From: Methylotuvimicrobium sp018830325
Lineage (GTDB): Bacteria > Pseudomonadota > Gammaproteobacteria > Methylococcales > Methylomonadaceae
Length of the DNA stretch: 64,000 nucleotides
Assembly: GCF_044788715.1 (NCBI RefSeq)
Contig: NZ_CP173170.1
Location: 124,001-188,000, forward strand
Direction of reading: 5' to 3'
The notes under the pieces were generated by a model, which searched no databases, was not told the DNA's origin, and saw only the letters and a program-made list of their open reading frames with translations. The position numbers and the translations under genes are program-made. Numbering within the stretch: the first letter of the stretch is position 1; the number at the start of each line of letters is the position of its first letter. Shown one piece after another: positions 45,958-53,573 of this stretch.

Positions 45958-46554
45958 TTAGGCTTTGAAATAGCCCTCCAACAAGCTCCGGCAACATTGT
46001 TTTAAGGGTTCCGAGGATTGTTCGATTTTCATTCGAAGTAACGCGCCTTGCCAAGTGTTTAGTAATAAATCGGCCATTTCCTCTGCCGTCAGATCGGATC
46101 GAACGGTTCCTTGTTGTTGTGCTTGTGCAAGTGCAGAGCGCATAATGTTGCGATAACGAGTTACCGCGGATTGCAATGCCTTTTGGCATATTTCGCTGGT
46201 GTCGCCGATTTCACCCATGAGGTTGCCGAGCAGGCAGCCGCCTTTGAAGTTTTGTTTTTCGGTTTCGGCAATCAAATCGCGGTAATAGCGTTTTAACGCA
46301 GATAGGGCGTCGCCATTCGAATGTTCCAAATATGAGTCAAGCTGTTTAATAAATGGTTCAATGTAGTGCTGAATGACCTCCGCGCCGAAATTTTCTTTAC
46401 TGCCGAAATAGTTGTAAAAAGACCCTTTTGGTATTTTTACGGCATCCAAAATTTCTTTAAGTCCGGTACCATGATAACCCTGCTCCATCAATAGCTTGAC
46501 GCCTTGATTGAGTAGATTATCTCGGTTGATTTGTTTTTGCGATATTTCGATCAT
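45958..46554 (-). CDS. TetR/AcrR-family repressor, probable regulator of the mto operon
   Basis: A 198-residue regulator with an N-terminal TetR helix-turn-helix (residues 8-53: GVKLLMEQGYHGTGLKEILD, then IPKGSFYNYFGSKENF) and a C-terminal ligand domain of the AcuR/YxaF-like type (QNFKGGCLLGNLMGEIGD, Cys107 and Cys122). It heads the mto gene set on the same strand, and its promoter contains a palindrome placed for autorepression. The natural ligand may be a reduced sulfur compound or aldehyde (inference). Cys residues could also sense electrophiles. Confidence 0.88.
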   Translation of the reverse strand: MIEISQKQINRDNLLNQGVKLLMEQGYHGTGLKEILDAVKIPKGSFYNYFGSKENFGAEVIQHYIEPFIKQLDSYLEHSNGDALSALKRYYRDLIAETEKQNFKGGCLLGNLMGEIGDTSEICQKALQSAVTRYRNIMRSALAQAQQQGTVRSDLTAEEMADLLLNTWQGALLRMKIEQSSEPLKQCCRSLLEGYFKA

Positions 46555-46560
46555 GGGAAA

Positions 46561-46589
46561 ATAATACGACCGGTTGTCTTAACTGTCAA
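46561..46589 (-). promoter_or_regulatory. tetR/mto promoter with overlapping operator
   Basis: On the minus strand TTGACA (46589-46584), a 17-base spacer and TATTAT (46566-46561), a near-consensus sigma70 promoter with the -10 box 6 bp before the tetR ATG. The spacer contains ACAACCGGTCGT, a 12-bp imperfect palindrome centred on CCGG. The start site of transcription would fall within a few bases of the start codon, so the message may be almost leaderless. Confidence 0.75.
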
Positions 46590-46669
46590 TAATAAAAATC
46601 AATCATTAATTTTGGGATTTATCAGAGGTCTTGCTAATATTTTGCCGGGTACAGGCGAAGGACAGAAAA

Positions 46670-46764
46670 TATACCTTTCGCGCAGCCCAATTTTCGGTTT
46701 TTTAACCCCTCTCCCATTTTGGTAGAGGGTGCATGATGGCGAAATTTGAAGCGCGAAAGGCATG
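46670..46764. repeat. RepB copy 5, short form
   Basis: A 95-bp deletion derivative: TATACCTTTCGCGCAGCCCA at the left, TTTGAAGCGCGAAAGGCATG at the right, and a CCCCTCTCCCATTTTGGTAG centre. The usual core is missing. Confidence 0.75.
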
Positions 46765-46808
46765 CTTCGTCATGAATATTTCAATTCAAAACAATAGGAA
46801 AATTGTAA

Positions 46809-47072
46809 ATGAGCGAACAGGAGTCAAATGGAGGGTCTGGCAACATAGAGCAGGAAGGAAAGAGTATGCATCCATTAATCAAGTTGGGCATACTCTCGGT
46901 CGGCTCTAAGGTTGGAGCGGAGATCATTCTCAAGCTTGCTAAGCACCCTGTGTTGTTGATGGCGATGGGTATCGGTAGCGGGCTATATATTAACAAGCAC
47001 CGCAAAGATATTCTCGAAGCCGCACAGCAGCTAAAAGATCAGGGATTGGCGATCGTTAAGAAAAAAGATTGA
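46809..47072 (+). CDS. Small membrane protein, function unknown
   Basis: An 87-residue protein: a polar Gly/Ser/Glu-rich head (1-19), one hydrophobic region (about 22-62, ILSVGSKVGAEIILKL and PVLLMAMGIGSGLYI) and a basic amphipathic tail (NKHRKDILEAAQQLKDQGLAIVKKKD). I do not recognise the family. A shorter start at ATG 46866 (MHPLIKLG) is possible. It is convergent with yggS, 18 bp between stops. Confidence 0.55.
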   Translation: MSEQESNGGSGNIEQEGKSMHPLIKLGILSVGSKVGAEIILKLAKHPVLLMAMGIGSGLYINKHRKDILEAAQQLKDQGLAIVKKKD

Positions 47073-47090
47073 TGCCTCAGTGGTGTCGGA

Positions 47091-47774
47091 TTAAGTGTAT
47101 TGCCGGGTTCCGAACAAGGATGTGCCGACTCTGACCATTGTGGATCCTTCGGCAATCGCCGCGCTTAAGTCGTCACTCATCCCGAATGAAAACGTATCGA
47201 GATTAGGATGCTTGAGTTCGGAAACCGCTTCATAGAGCAATCGGTAGGGCTCTCGTTGCAAAGAAAAGTCACTTTGCGGTGCAGGTACCGCCATAACCCC
47301 TCTTAGGCGGAGACTCGGAAGGGCTTTAACTGCGTCGACCAATTCCGGAAGATCATTCAGAGCAATGCCTGATTTGCTGCTTTCATGGCTGATGTTGACT
47401 TGCAAACAAATATTCAATGCCGGTAAATGGACGGGGCGTTGTTCACTGAGCCGCTGGGCAATTTTGAACCGGTCTACGCTATGAACCCAGGCAAAATGGC
47501 GGGCGATGAGCTTGGTCTTATTGGATTGAATCGGGCCGATGAAATGCCAGGTGATATTGTAAGCCCCGAGCTCTTGTTGCTTGGCCCGCGCTTCTTGAGC
47601 ATAGCTTTCCGCGAAATGGCGTTGGCCGGAAAGATAGGCGAGGATAATGTCCGAAGAAGGTTTAGTTTTACTGACGGCAAGTAAGCGAACGCTTCCCGGT
47701 AAGCGTTCGAAGTCGATCTCGGCTTGTCTGATTTGGGTTCGAACGGATGCGATTTGTTGAGCAATTGCGAACAT
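47091..47774 (-). CDS. yggS: Pyridoxal phosphate homeostasis protein (YggS/PROSC)
   Basis: A 227-residue PLP-binding TIM barrel without known catalysis that balances free PLP. It has VRLLAVSKTKPSSDI with the Schiff-base Lys (about 36-38), FAESYAQEA, WHFIGPIQSNK, SVDRFKIA and the C-terminal FSFGMSDDLSAAI and MVRVGTSLFG. ATG 47774 is used; GTG 47780 is an alternative. It is divergent from pilT across a RepA element; yggS next to pilT is common in gammaproteobacteria. Confidence 0.93.
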   Translation of the reverse strand: MFAIAQQIASVRTQIRQAEIDFERLPGSVRLLAVSKTKPSSDIILAYLSGQRHFAESYAQEARAKQQELGAYNITWHFIGPIQSNKTKLIARHFAWVHSVDRFKIAQRLSEQRPVHLPALNICLQVNISHESSKSGIALNDLPELVDAVKALPSLRLRGVMAVPAPQSDFSLQREPYRLLYEAVSELKHPNLDTFSFGMSDDLSAAIAEGSTMVRVGTSLFGTRQYT

Positions 47775-47853
47775 AAGCACAATTTAGATGATAAAAAACC
47801 GCTATTAAACAGCAGCCCTTTCAAAAAGCAAAGACTTAGGCTAAGGTTATTTA

Positions 47854-48079
47854 GGATTTCGCGAAAAATAACTTCCTGGAGTTATGAGCTTTGCCGAGGG
47901 TTCGGTAACTCGCCTGGCAGGACGCCGTGAATGCAGATTTTGCATTACGCCATGGATGGCGTGTATTAGGGCAATGCAGGAGCAATTGCCGAGGAGCAAA
48001 CATCTGCCTGCCGCCGACACCTGTCAATCGAGCAACCGATCCCTCTTTAAAAATAGGGAAGTTGTTTATAACCAAATCC
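47854..48079. repeat. RepA copy 4, in the yggS-pilT gap
   Basis: GGATTTCGCGAAAAATAACT at the left and AAGTTGTTTATAACCAAATCC at the right. The interior carries GGACGCCGTGAATGCAGATT, a TGCAGATTTTGCATTACGCC segment and GCCGCCGACACCTGTCAATC. It ends 38 bp before pilT and therefore lies over its promoter region. Confidence 0.82.
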
Positions 48080-48116
48080 TTAGTATTTCTATTTTTATTA
48101 GCCGCTTGAGAATCGT

Positions 48117-49154
48117 ATGGATATTGCTGAATTATTGACTTTTTCCGTTAAAAATAATGCATCGGATTTACATTTATCGGCCGGTTTGCCGCCGATGATT
48201 CGGGTGGACGGCGATATCCGGCGTATCAATATTCCTGCCTTAGAGCATAAAGAAGTTCATGCCTTGATTTACGACATCATGAACGATAAACAGCGCCGCG
48301 ATTATGAAGAATTTCTTGAAACCGACTTTTCTTTTGCATTGCCGGGTGTTGCAAGGTTTCGTGTCAATGCATTCAATCAGGATCGAGGTGCGGGGGCGGT
48401 TTTTAGAACGATTCCTTCGAAGGTGTTGAGTTTAGAAGATCTTAATGCGCCAAAGTTTTTTGAAGAAGTTACGCGCAAACCGAGAGGTTTAATTCTGGTA
48501 ACAGGACCTACCGGATCGGGAAAGTCAACGACGCTGGCGGCGATGGTCAACCATATCAACACCAATGATTATGCACATATTTTAACCGTTGAAGACCCGA
48601 TCGAGTTCGTCCATGAAAGCCAAAAATGCTTGATCAACCAACGAGAAGTCCATCGCGATACATTAGGTTTCAACGAGGCCTTGCGATCCGCGTTGCGGGA
48701 AGACCCCGATGTGATTCTAGTGGGCGAAATGCGCGACTTGGAAACGATACGATTGGCGCTGACCGCGGCCGAAACCGGTCACTTGGTTTTCGGCACGTTG
48801 CACACCACGTCGGCCGCGAAAACGATCGACCGTATTATCGATGTGTTTCCGGCGGCTGAAAAAGACATGATCCGCTCGATGTTGTCGGAATCGTTGCAAG
48901 CGGTCATCTCGCAAACCTTACTGAAAAAAGTCGGTGGAGGACGTATCGCGGCCCATGAAATCATGGTCGGGACTGCAGCCATTAGAAACTTGATTCGCGA
49001 AGCAAAAGTCGCGCAAATGTATTCGGCGATTCAAACCGGGCGCAAGGAAGGCATGCAGACCTTGGATCAAAATTTGAAAGAATTGGTTGAAAAAGGCTTA
49101 GTGGCTTCAAAAGTCGCCATGTTGAAAGCGGTTAACAAAGATATGTTCAGGTAG
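48117..49154 (+). CDS. pilT: Type IV pilus retraction ATPase PilT
   Basis: A 345-residue secretion-superfamily ATPase that depolymerises type IV pili for twitching. It has an N-terminal PAS-like domain (SDLHLSAGLPPMIRVDG), Walker A GPTGSGKST (130-138), Asp box, Walker B VILVGEMRDLETI, His box TGHLVFGTLHT and the retraction AIRNLIRE motif (about 291-298). It is followed at 12 bp by pilU. Confidence 0.96.
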   Translation: MDIAELLTFSVKNNASDLHLSAGLPPMIRVDGDIRRINIPALEHKEVHALIYDIMNDKQRRDYEEFLETDFSFALPGVARFRVNAFNQDRGAGAVFRTIPSKVLSLEDLNAPKFFEEVTRKPRGLILVTGPTGSGKSTTLAAMVNHINTNDYAHILTVEDPIEFVHESQKCLINQREVHRDTLGFNEALRSALREDPDVILVGEMRDLETIRLALTAAETGHLVFGTLHTTSAAKTIDRIIDVFPAAEKDMIRSMLSESLQAVISQTLLKKVGGGRIAAHEIMVGTAAIRNLIREAKVAQMYSAIQTGRKEGMQTLDQNLKELVEKGLVASKVAMLKAVNKDMFR

Positions 49155-49166
49155 AGAGGGGGCGAT

Positions 49167-50300
49167 ATGGATGAATTTAAGCGACTACTTGAGTTAATGG
49201 TTCAGCAAAAGGCCTCCGATTTATTCATCACAGCGGGGCGCCCGCCCACGATAAAAGTCGACGGTAAGTTGATCGAAGTATCCAAAACGATGCTAAACAA
49301 CGATCAATCTCGAGCCATTGTCATGAGTGTGATGACGCAACGGCAAAAAGACGAATTCGATAATACCAAAGAGTGTCAGTTTGCGATTGCTTTTCCTAAG
49401 CTCGGTAGATTCCGGGTGAGTGCGTTTACCCAGCGAGATGCTGCGGGAATGGTGTTGAGGCGCATCGAGACTCATATTCCCGATGCCGAAGATCTTCATT
49501 TGCCGCCGGTTTTAAAAGATTTGGTCATGAATAAGCGAGGACTGGTGTTGTTCGTCGGCGGGACGGGAACCGGTAAGTCGACTTCATTGGCGTCGTTGAT
49601 CAAATACCGAAACCAAAATAGCAGCGGACATATTATTACCATTGAAGATCCGCTCGAGTTTTTGCATCCGCATTTGGGTTGCATTGTCACGCAGCGCGAA
49701 GTCGGCATGGATACCGAATCCTATGAAGTCGCACTTAAGAATACCTTGCGCCAAGCGCCTGATGTTATCCTGATCGGTGAGGTTAGAACCCGTGAAACGA
49801 TGCAAAATGCGATTACGTTCGCCGAAACCGGGCATTTGTGTATAACGACCTTGCATGCGAACAATGCCAATCAGGCATTGGATCGGATTTTGCATTTTTT
49901 CCCGGACGAAATGCATAATCAATTATTTATGGATTTGTCGCTGAATTTGCGAGGCATTGTCGCGCAGCAGTTGATTGCCCGTGCCGATGGCAAAGGGCGC
50001 TATCCCGCAGTTGAAATTTTGTTGAACACACCCTTGGTTTCCGATTTGATTCGTAAAGGCGAAGTTCACAAACTGAAGGAGTTAATGAAGAATTCGCGGG
50101 AACATGGTATGCAGACATTCGATCAAGCGCTTTACGATCTCTATACAGCCGGAAAAATTAGTTATGAAGATGCCTTAAACTCTGCGGACTCAAGAAATGA
50201 AGTGCGCTTGATGATTAAACTGGGTGCCGAAGACTTAGGGACTTTAGTCAATGAAAATATGCATCTAAAAGAAGACGAAGATGAGCATACTCGTTTCTAA
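49167..50300 (+). CDS. pilU: Type IV pilus retraction ATPase paralogue PilU
   Basis: A 377-residue paralogue of PilT that assists retraction. It starts DEFKRLLELMVQQKASDLFI; Walker A is GGTGTGKST, Walker B VILIGEVRTRETM, and the tail LVNENMHLKEDEDEHTRF is longer and acidic, as in PilU proteins. Same operon as pilT. It converges with djlA. Confidence 0.95.
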   Translation: MDEFKRLLELMVQQKASDLFITAGRPPTIKVDGKLIEVSKTMLNNDQSRAIVMSVMTQRQKDEFDNTKECQFAIAFPKLGRFRVSAFTQRDAAGMVLRRIETHIPDAEDLHLPPVLKDLVMNKRGLVLFVGGTGTGKSTSLASLIKYRNQNSSGHIITIEDPLEFLHPHLGCIVTQREVGMDTESYEVALKNTLRQAPDVILIGEVRTRETMQNAITFAETGHLCITTLHANNANQALDRILHFFPDEMHNQLFMDLSLNLRGIVAQQLIARADGKGRYPAVEILLNTPLVSDLIRKGEVHKLKELMKNSREHGMQTFDQALYDLYTAGKISYEDALNSADSRNEVRLMIKLGAEDLGTLVNENMHLKEDEDEHTRF

Positions 50301-50305
50301 TTCAA

Positions 50306-51115
50306 TCATTTTTTGCGTGCTTCGCTAATCGTTTCATAAGCCTTGGTTATTTGTTGCGTTTTTTCCTTGGCCAAGATCATCATTTCTTCGGGCAGGCCTT
50401 TCGCAACCAGTTTATCGGGGTGATGCCGGCTGATGAGGCGGCGATAAGCTTTTTTAATATCGCTATCGCTAGCATTGGGGCGGACGCCGAGGACCTCGTA
50501 GGCGGTAGCTAAATTATCCTCTTTTTTAGTCGTTTGATATTGCTGTCGATGTTGACTGCCATAGAGCCGGTATTGCGCCAGAATTTGTAATTTGATGCGC
50601 TCGTAATCAAACCGCGAAAGACCGAGTATTCCGCAGATCTTAATCAACAGTTTATCCTTGACCTCGCTCAAATGGCCGTCGGCCATCGCGGCTTGAAGTT
50701 GAATTTCTAAAAACATGCGAATCAAATCGCCTCGCCGGCGGCACTCGTGACGAAATTGACGAAGCGCGTCATCAAGAGGAAAGTCTTTGTTTTTGCCTTG
50801 TTGAAAGAGTTTAATCGCGGTTGAGCGTAAGTCGGCCGATAAGCCCATTTCGTCCATTACACGTTTAGCCAGATCGATTTCCGCCTGAGAAACGCGTCCG
50901 TCCGCTTTGGCGATGTGGCCCATTACCGAAAATGTCGCGGTAAAAAAAGCGGTTTGTATGCGGTGCTTATCGCCGGGGCTCAATCGCTCGTCGAAATCGA
51001 ATGTCTCCAAGCCGGAATCGAAGTGATGGCCGACCGATGCCCCTAGTATAGCCCCAAGCGGACCGCCCAAAAGAAATCCGAAGGCGCCGCCCAAGAATTT
51101 TCCCAACCAACTCAT
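50306..51115 (-). CDS. djlA: Co-chaperone DjlA (TerB and J domains)
   Basis: A 269-residue membrane-anchored DnaJ-like protein. The N-terminal Gly-rich helix (FLGGAFGFLLGGPLGAILGA) is the DjlA transmembrane dimerisation segment. A TerB-like domain (about 55-160, SVMGHIAKADGRVSQAEIDL) is followed by a C-terminal J domain (about 203-269) with the HPD motif in SRHHPDKL. It stimulates DnaK. Confidence 0.93.
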   Translation of the reverse strand: MSWLGKFLGGAFGFLLGGPLGAILGASVGHHFDSGLETFDFDERLSPGDKHRIQTAFFTATFSVMGHIAKADGRVSQAEIDLAKRVMDEMGLSADLRSTAIKLFQQGKNKDFPLDDALRQFRHECRRRGDLIRMFLEIQLQAAMADGHLSEVKDKLLIKICGILGLSRFDYERIKLQILAQYRLYGSQHRQQYQTTKKEDNLATAYEVLGVRPNASDSDIKKAYRRLISRHHPDKLVAKGLPEEMMILAKEKTQQITKAYETISEARKK

Positions 51116-51189
51116 TGCCAGTCATCCCGTTATTCAAAAATAAATGCTATTGTATGCGATTTGATATTAACTTCTTATAACGAGGCATT

Positions 51190-52089
51190 ATGAACGCTCC
51201 GGCTGTTCTTTACGAATCATCTTTGTCGCAATTGACGTTGCGAGCTCGCGGAAAAGTCCGTGATATTTACGACATAGACGATGAACATATGTTGATCGTC
51301 ACGACCGATCGCCTATCGGCTTTCGATGTGATATTACCGGATCCGATTCCGCAAAAAGGGCGTGTTTTGACATCTGTTTCGAGTTTTTGGTTTAGTAAAT
51401 TGAAACACATTTTGCCTAATCATTTAGCCGGCGTTTCTTTGGCCGAAGTGCTTACCGATCCGCAAGAACTCACGCAGCTAGAAGGAAGGGCGGTCGTGGT
51501 CAGAAAATTGAAACCGCTACCGGTCGAAGCGATTGTACGCGGATATATCATTGGTTCGGGTTGGAAAGATTATCAGCAAACCGGTCATATTTGCGGCATT
51601 CGTCTTCCCGAAGGTTTACAGCAGGCACAGCAATTGCCTGAGCCGATCTATACACCGTCCAGCAAAGCGGCTGTCGGCGATCATGATGAAAATATAACGT
51701 TTGCGAAAACGGTTGATTTGATGGGGCAAGAACTCGCCGAAAAAGTGCGTGAGGCCAGTTTGGCCCTCTATCAAGAAGCGGCGAATTATGCCAAGGAAAG
51801 AGGCATTATTATTGCCGATACCAAATTCGAATTCGGCACCGATGACGCCGGCGTCTTATATTTGATCGATGAAGCGCTAACACCCGATTCGTCTCGCTTT
51901 TGGCCCGCCGATCAATACCAAGTCGGCATGAGCCCACCCAGTTTCGATAAGCAGTATGTGCGCGATTATTTAGAAACTTTGGACTGGAATAAAAAGCCGC
52001 CGGCGCCCTCATTGCCCGAGGAAGTGATTCGTAGGACGACCGAAAAATACCTGGAGGCGGAGGCTAAATTAATCGGTTCAAGAAATTAG
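51190..52089 (+). CDS. purC: Phosphoribosylaminoimidazole-succinocarboxamide synthase
   Basis: A 299-residue SAICAR synthetase of the longer (yeast-like) form, joining aspartate to CAIR in purine synthesis. It has GKVRDIYDIDDEHMLIVTTD, the signature LPVEAIVRGYIIGSGWKDY (about 114-132) and ADTKFEFG. It stands alone with CGAGG upstream of the start. A compound repeat follows. Confidence 0.96.
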   Translation: MNAPAVLYESSLSQLTLRARGKVRDIYDIDDEHMLIVTTDRLSAFDVILPDPIPQKGRVLTSVSSFWFSKLKHILPNHLAGVSLAEVLTDPQELTQLEGRAVVVRKLKPLPVEAIVRGYIIGSGWKDYQQTGHICGIRLPEGLQQAQQLPEPIYTPSSKAAVGDHDENITFAKTVDLMGQELAEKVREASLALYQEAANYAKERGIIIADTKFEFGTDDAGVLYLIDEALTPDSSRFWPADQYQVGMSPPSFDKQYVRDYLETLDWNKKPPAPSLPEEVIRRTTEKYLEAEAKLIGSRN

Positions 52090-52117
52090 TACGCTGCCTT
52101 CCGCTCAATTCTGCGAG

Positions 52118-52464
52118 AATCATTGTAGTAACGCTCGTGAAGGCTTGGCATAACCCCGGCAAATGAAAGTTCTGGTGGTGGAGGGTGCGGTCACTCGCCC
52201 GGCAGGACGCCGTGAACCCAGCACCTAAATTAGCCATAATATTAAACATACCAATGGGCTATGGAATTTAGGTGCTGGGTGAATACGTCCATGTAGGCTC
52301 GACGGCGGCTATCTGAACGCCAGGGATGGCGTGAATGCAGATTTTGCAGGAGCAAAAATCTGCCCTGCCGCCGACGCCTGTCGATCGAGCAACCGCACCC
52401 TCTCCGGAACCGGCATTGTGTTGCATATCGAAAAATTAGATAAAGAACCTAAATCTACGAACTT
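52118..52464. repeat. Compound repeat with one RepC, between purC and radC
   Basis: It begins AGTAACGCTCGTGAAGGCTT and ends at ACTTTCACAG, next to the radC stop. Order: GGTGCGGTCACTCGCCCGG, core ACGCCGTGAA, RepC (52217-52279), TGAATACGTCCATGTAGGCT, CGACGGCGGC, a TGCAGATTTTGC/GCAAAAATCTGC hairpin and GCCGCCGACGCCTGTCGATC. It is the inverted relative of 41883-42197 and has no ORF conserved between copies. Confidence 0.75.
52217..52279. repeat. RepC copy 4, flanked by TGAA on both sides
   Basis: CCCAGCACCTAAATTAGCCA and ATGGAATTTAGGTGCTGGG. TGAA lies directly before (52213-52216) and after (52280-52283). Removing the element and one TGAA restores GCCGTGAATACGTCC, the uninterrupted core seen at 53476 and (with changes) elsewhere. 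Confidence 0.88.
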
Positions 52465-53139
52465 TCACAGTAAACCATGCTCGGCAAACGAGTAGGGTAA
52501 GCCGTCGCCGATGATAAAATGATCGAGAACCCGAATGTCGAATAAAGCCAAGGCTTGCTTGAGTTTGTCGGTTATGTGGCGGTCGGCTTGACTGGGTTCA
52601 CTGATTCCGGAGGGATGATTGTGTGCGAAGATAACGGCGGCGGCGTTGTGTTGTAAAGCGGCTTTGGCTACCTCTCTCGGATATACCGAGGCGCTGTCTA
52701 TCGTGCCGCGGAACAATTCTTCGAGCTTTAAAACACGATGTTGGTTATCGAGAAACAAGCAAGCGAATACTTCATAACTGTACCCTCTTAATTGCGCGCT
52801 GAGATAAGCTCGGGTAATGTCGGGGCTGGTCAAGGCATCGCCGCGTTGTAGAATTTCACAAAAATGCCTTCTAGCCATTTCTAAAACGGCTTGCATCTGC
52901 GCGTATTTAGCGGGGCCCAAGCCGACACTTTGACAAAAGCGTTGCAGGTCGGCATCGAGCAGCGCTTTTAAAGAACCGAAGTCGTTCAGTAAGTCTCTGG
53001 CTAAATCGACAGCCGATTTTCCAGGCGTCCCGGTGCGCAGAAATATTGCGAGCAATTCCGCGTCGGTAAGCGCGTTTGAGCCTTTTTGTAATAATTTTTC
53101 CCGGGGTCGCTCATCCGCCGGCCAATCTTTGATTGCCAT
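52465..53139 (-). CDS. radC: RadC-family JAMM-domain protein
   Basis: A 224-residue protein starting MAIKDWPADERPREKLL, with helix-hairpin-helix-like LSAxG segments (residues 40-75) and a C-terminal JAMM metalloprotease-like domain with HNHPSGISEPSQAD (His-x-His-x7-Ser-x2-Asp). Despite its name its role in repair is not proven. It is divergent from coaBC, as in Pseudomonas. Its stop (TGA 52465-52467) coincides with the edge of a repeat. Confidence 0.94.
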   Translation of the reverse strand: MAIKDWPADERPREKLLQKGSNALTDAELLAIFLRTGTPGKSAVDLARDLLNDFGSLKALLDADLQRFCQSVGLGPAKYAQMQAVLEMARRHFCEILQRGDALTSPDITRAYLSAQLRGYSYEVFACLFLDNQHRVLKLEELFRGTIDSASVYPREVAKAALQHNAAAVIFAHNHPSGISEPSQADRHITDKLKQALALFDIRVLDHFIIGDGLPYSFAEHGLL

Positions 53140-53212
53140 TGATTACCCAAGTTAGGTCAAAAATATCAAGCGTAGAAGAAATTTACTATACTTGCCATAA
53201 TTATACTTCGCG

Positions 53213-53363
53213 CGGTCACATTTGCGTTCTTCTGACGCGCTATTTTGTCCGGTAGCTGTGTTGCGAAAACAGTTACATAGCTTGCTATGCGCCTGTTTTC
53301 GCGCCTTGCTACCGAACAAAATAGCATTGCCATAAAAGCCGCAAATGTGACCGCGCGAAGTAT
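53213..53363. repeat. RepE: large perfect-ended palindrome
   Basis: ATACTTCGCGCGGTCACATT with TGCG at the left is repeated as the exact reverse complement at the right (GCAAATGTGACCGCGCGAAG, TAT). A second inner pair is CGCTATTTTG/CAAAATAGC and a third GGTAGC/GCTACC around a CGAAAACAG...CTGTTTTCG centre. About 151 bp; only one copy occurs in this window. It lies in the promoter gap between radC and coaBC. Confidence 0.85.
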
Positions 53364-53450
53364 ATCCAATTTAATTTTTTAACGGTACAGCTATTAATAT
53401 TAAGAACATGCGTAAAATAACTTCTACAAGCATTAAGCATTGTGGTGGTT

Positions 53451-53536
53451 CGGTGACTCGCTTGAAAGGATGCCGTGAATACGTCCGTGTAGGCTTGATG
53501 GCGGTTATTCCTGTCGCCGACCCCCGTCAATCGAGC
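53451..53536. repeat. Repeat-core remnant upstream of coaBC
   Basis: GGTTCGGTGACTCGCTTGAA, GATGCCGTGAATACGTCCGT and CGCCGACCCCCGTCAATCGA are the uninterrupted version of the shared core. No terminal repeats of RepA or RepB are seen, so this is a bare core. Confidence 0.65.
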
Positions 53537-53573
53537 TATGGCCTACCTTTCCAACAGTTGTCGAAGTTATTTC

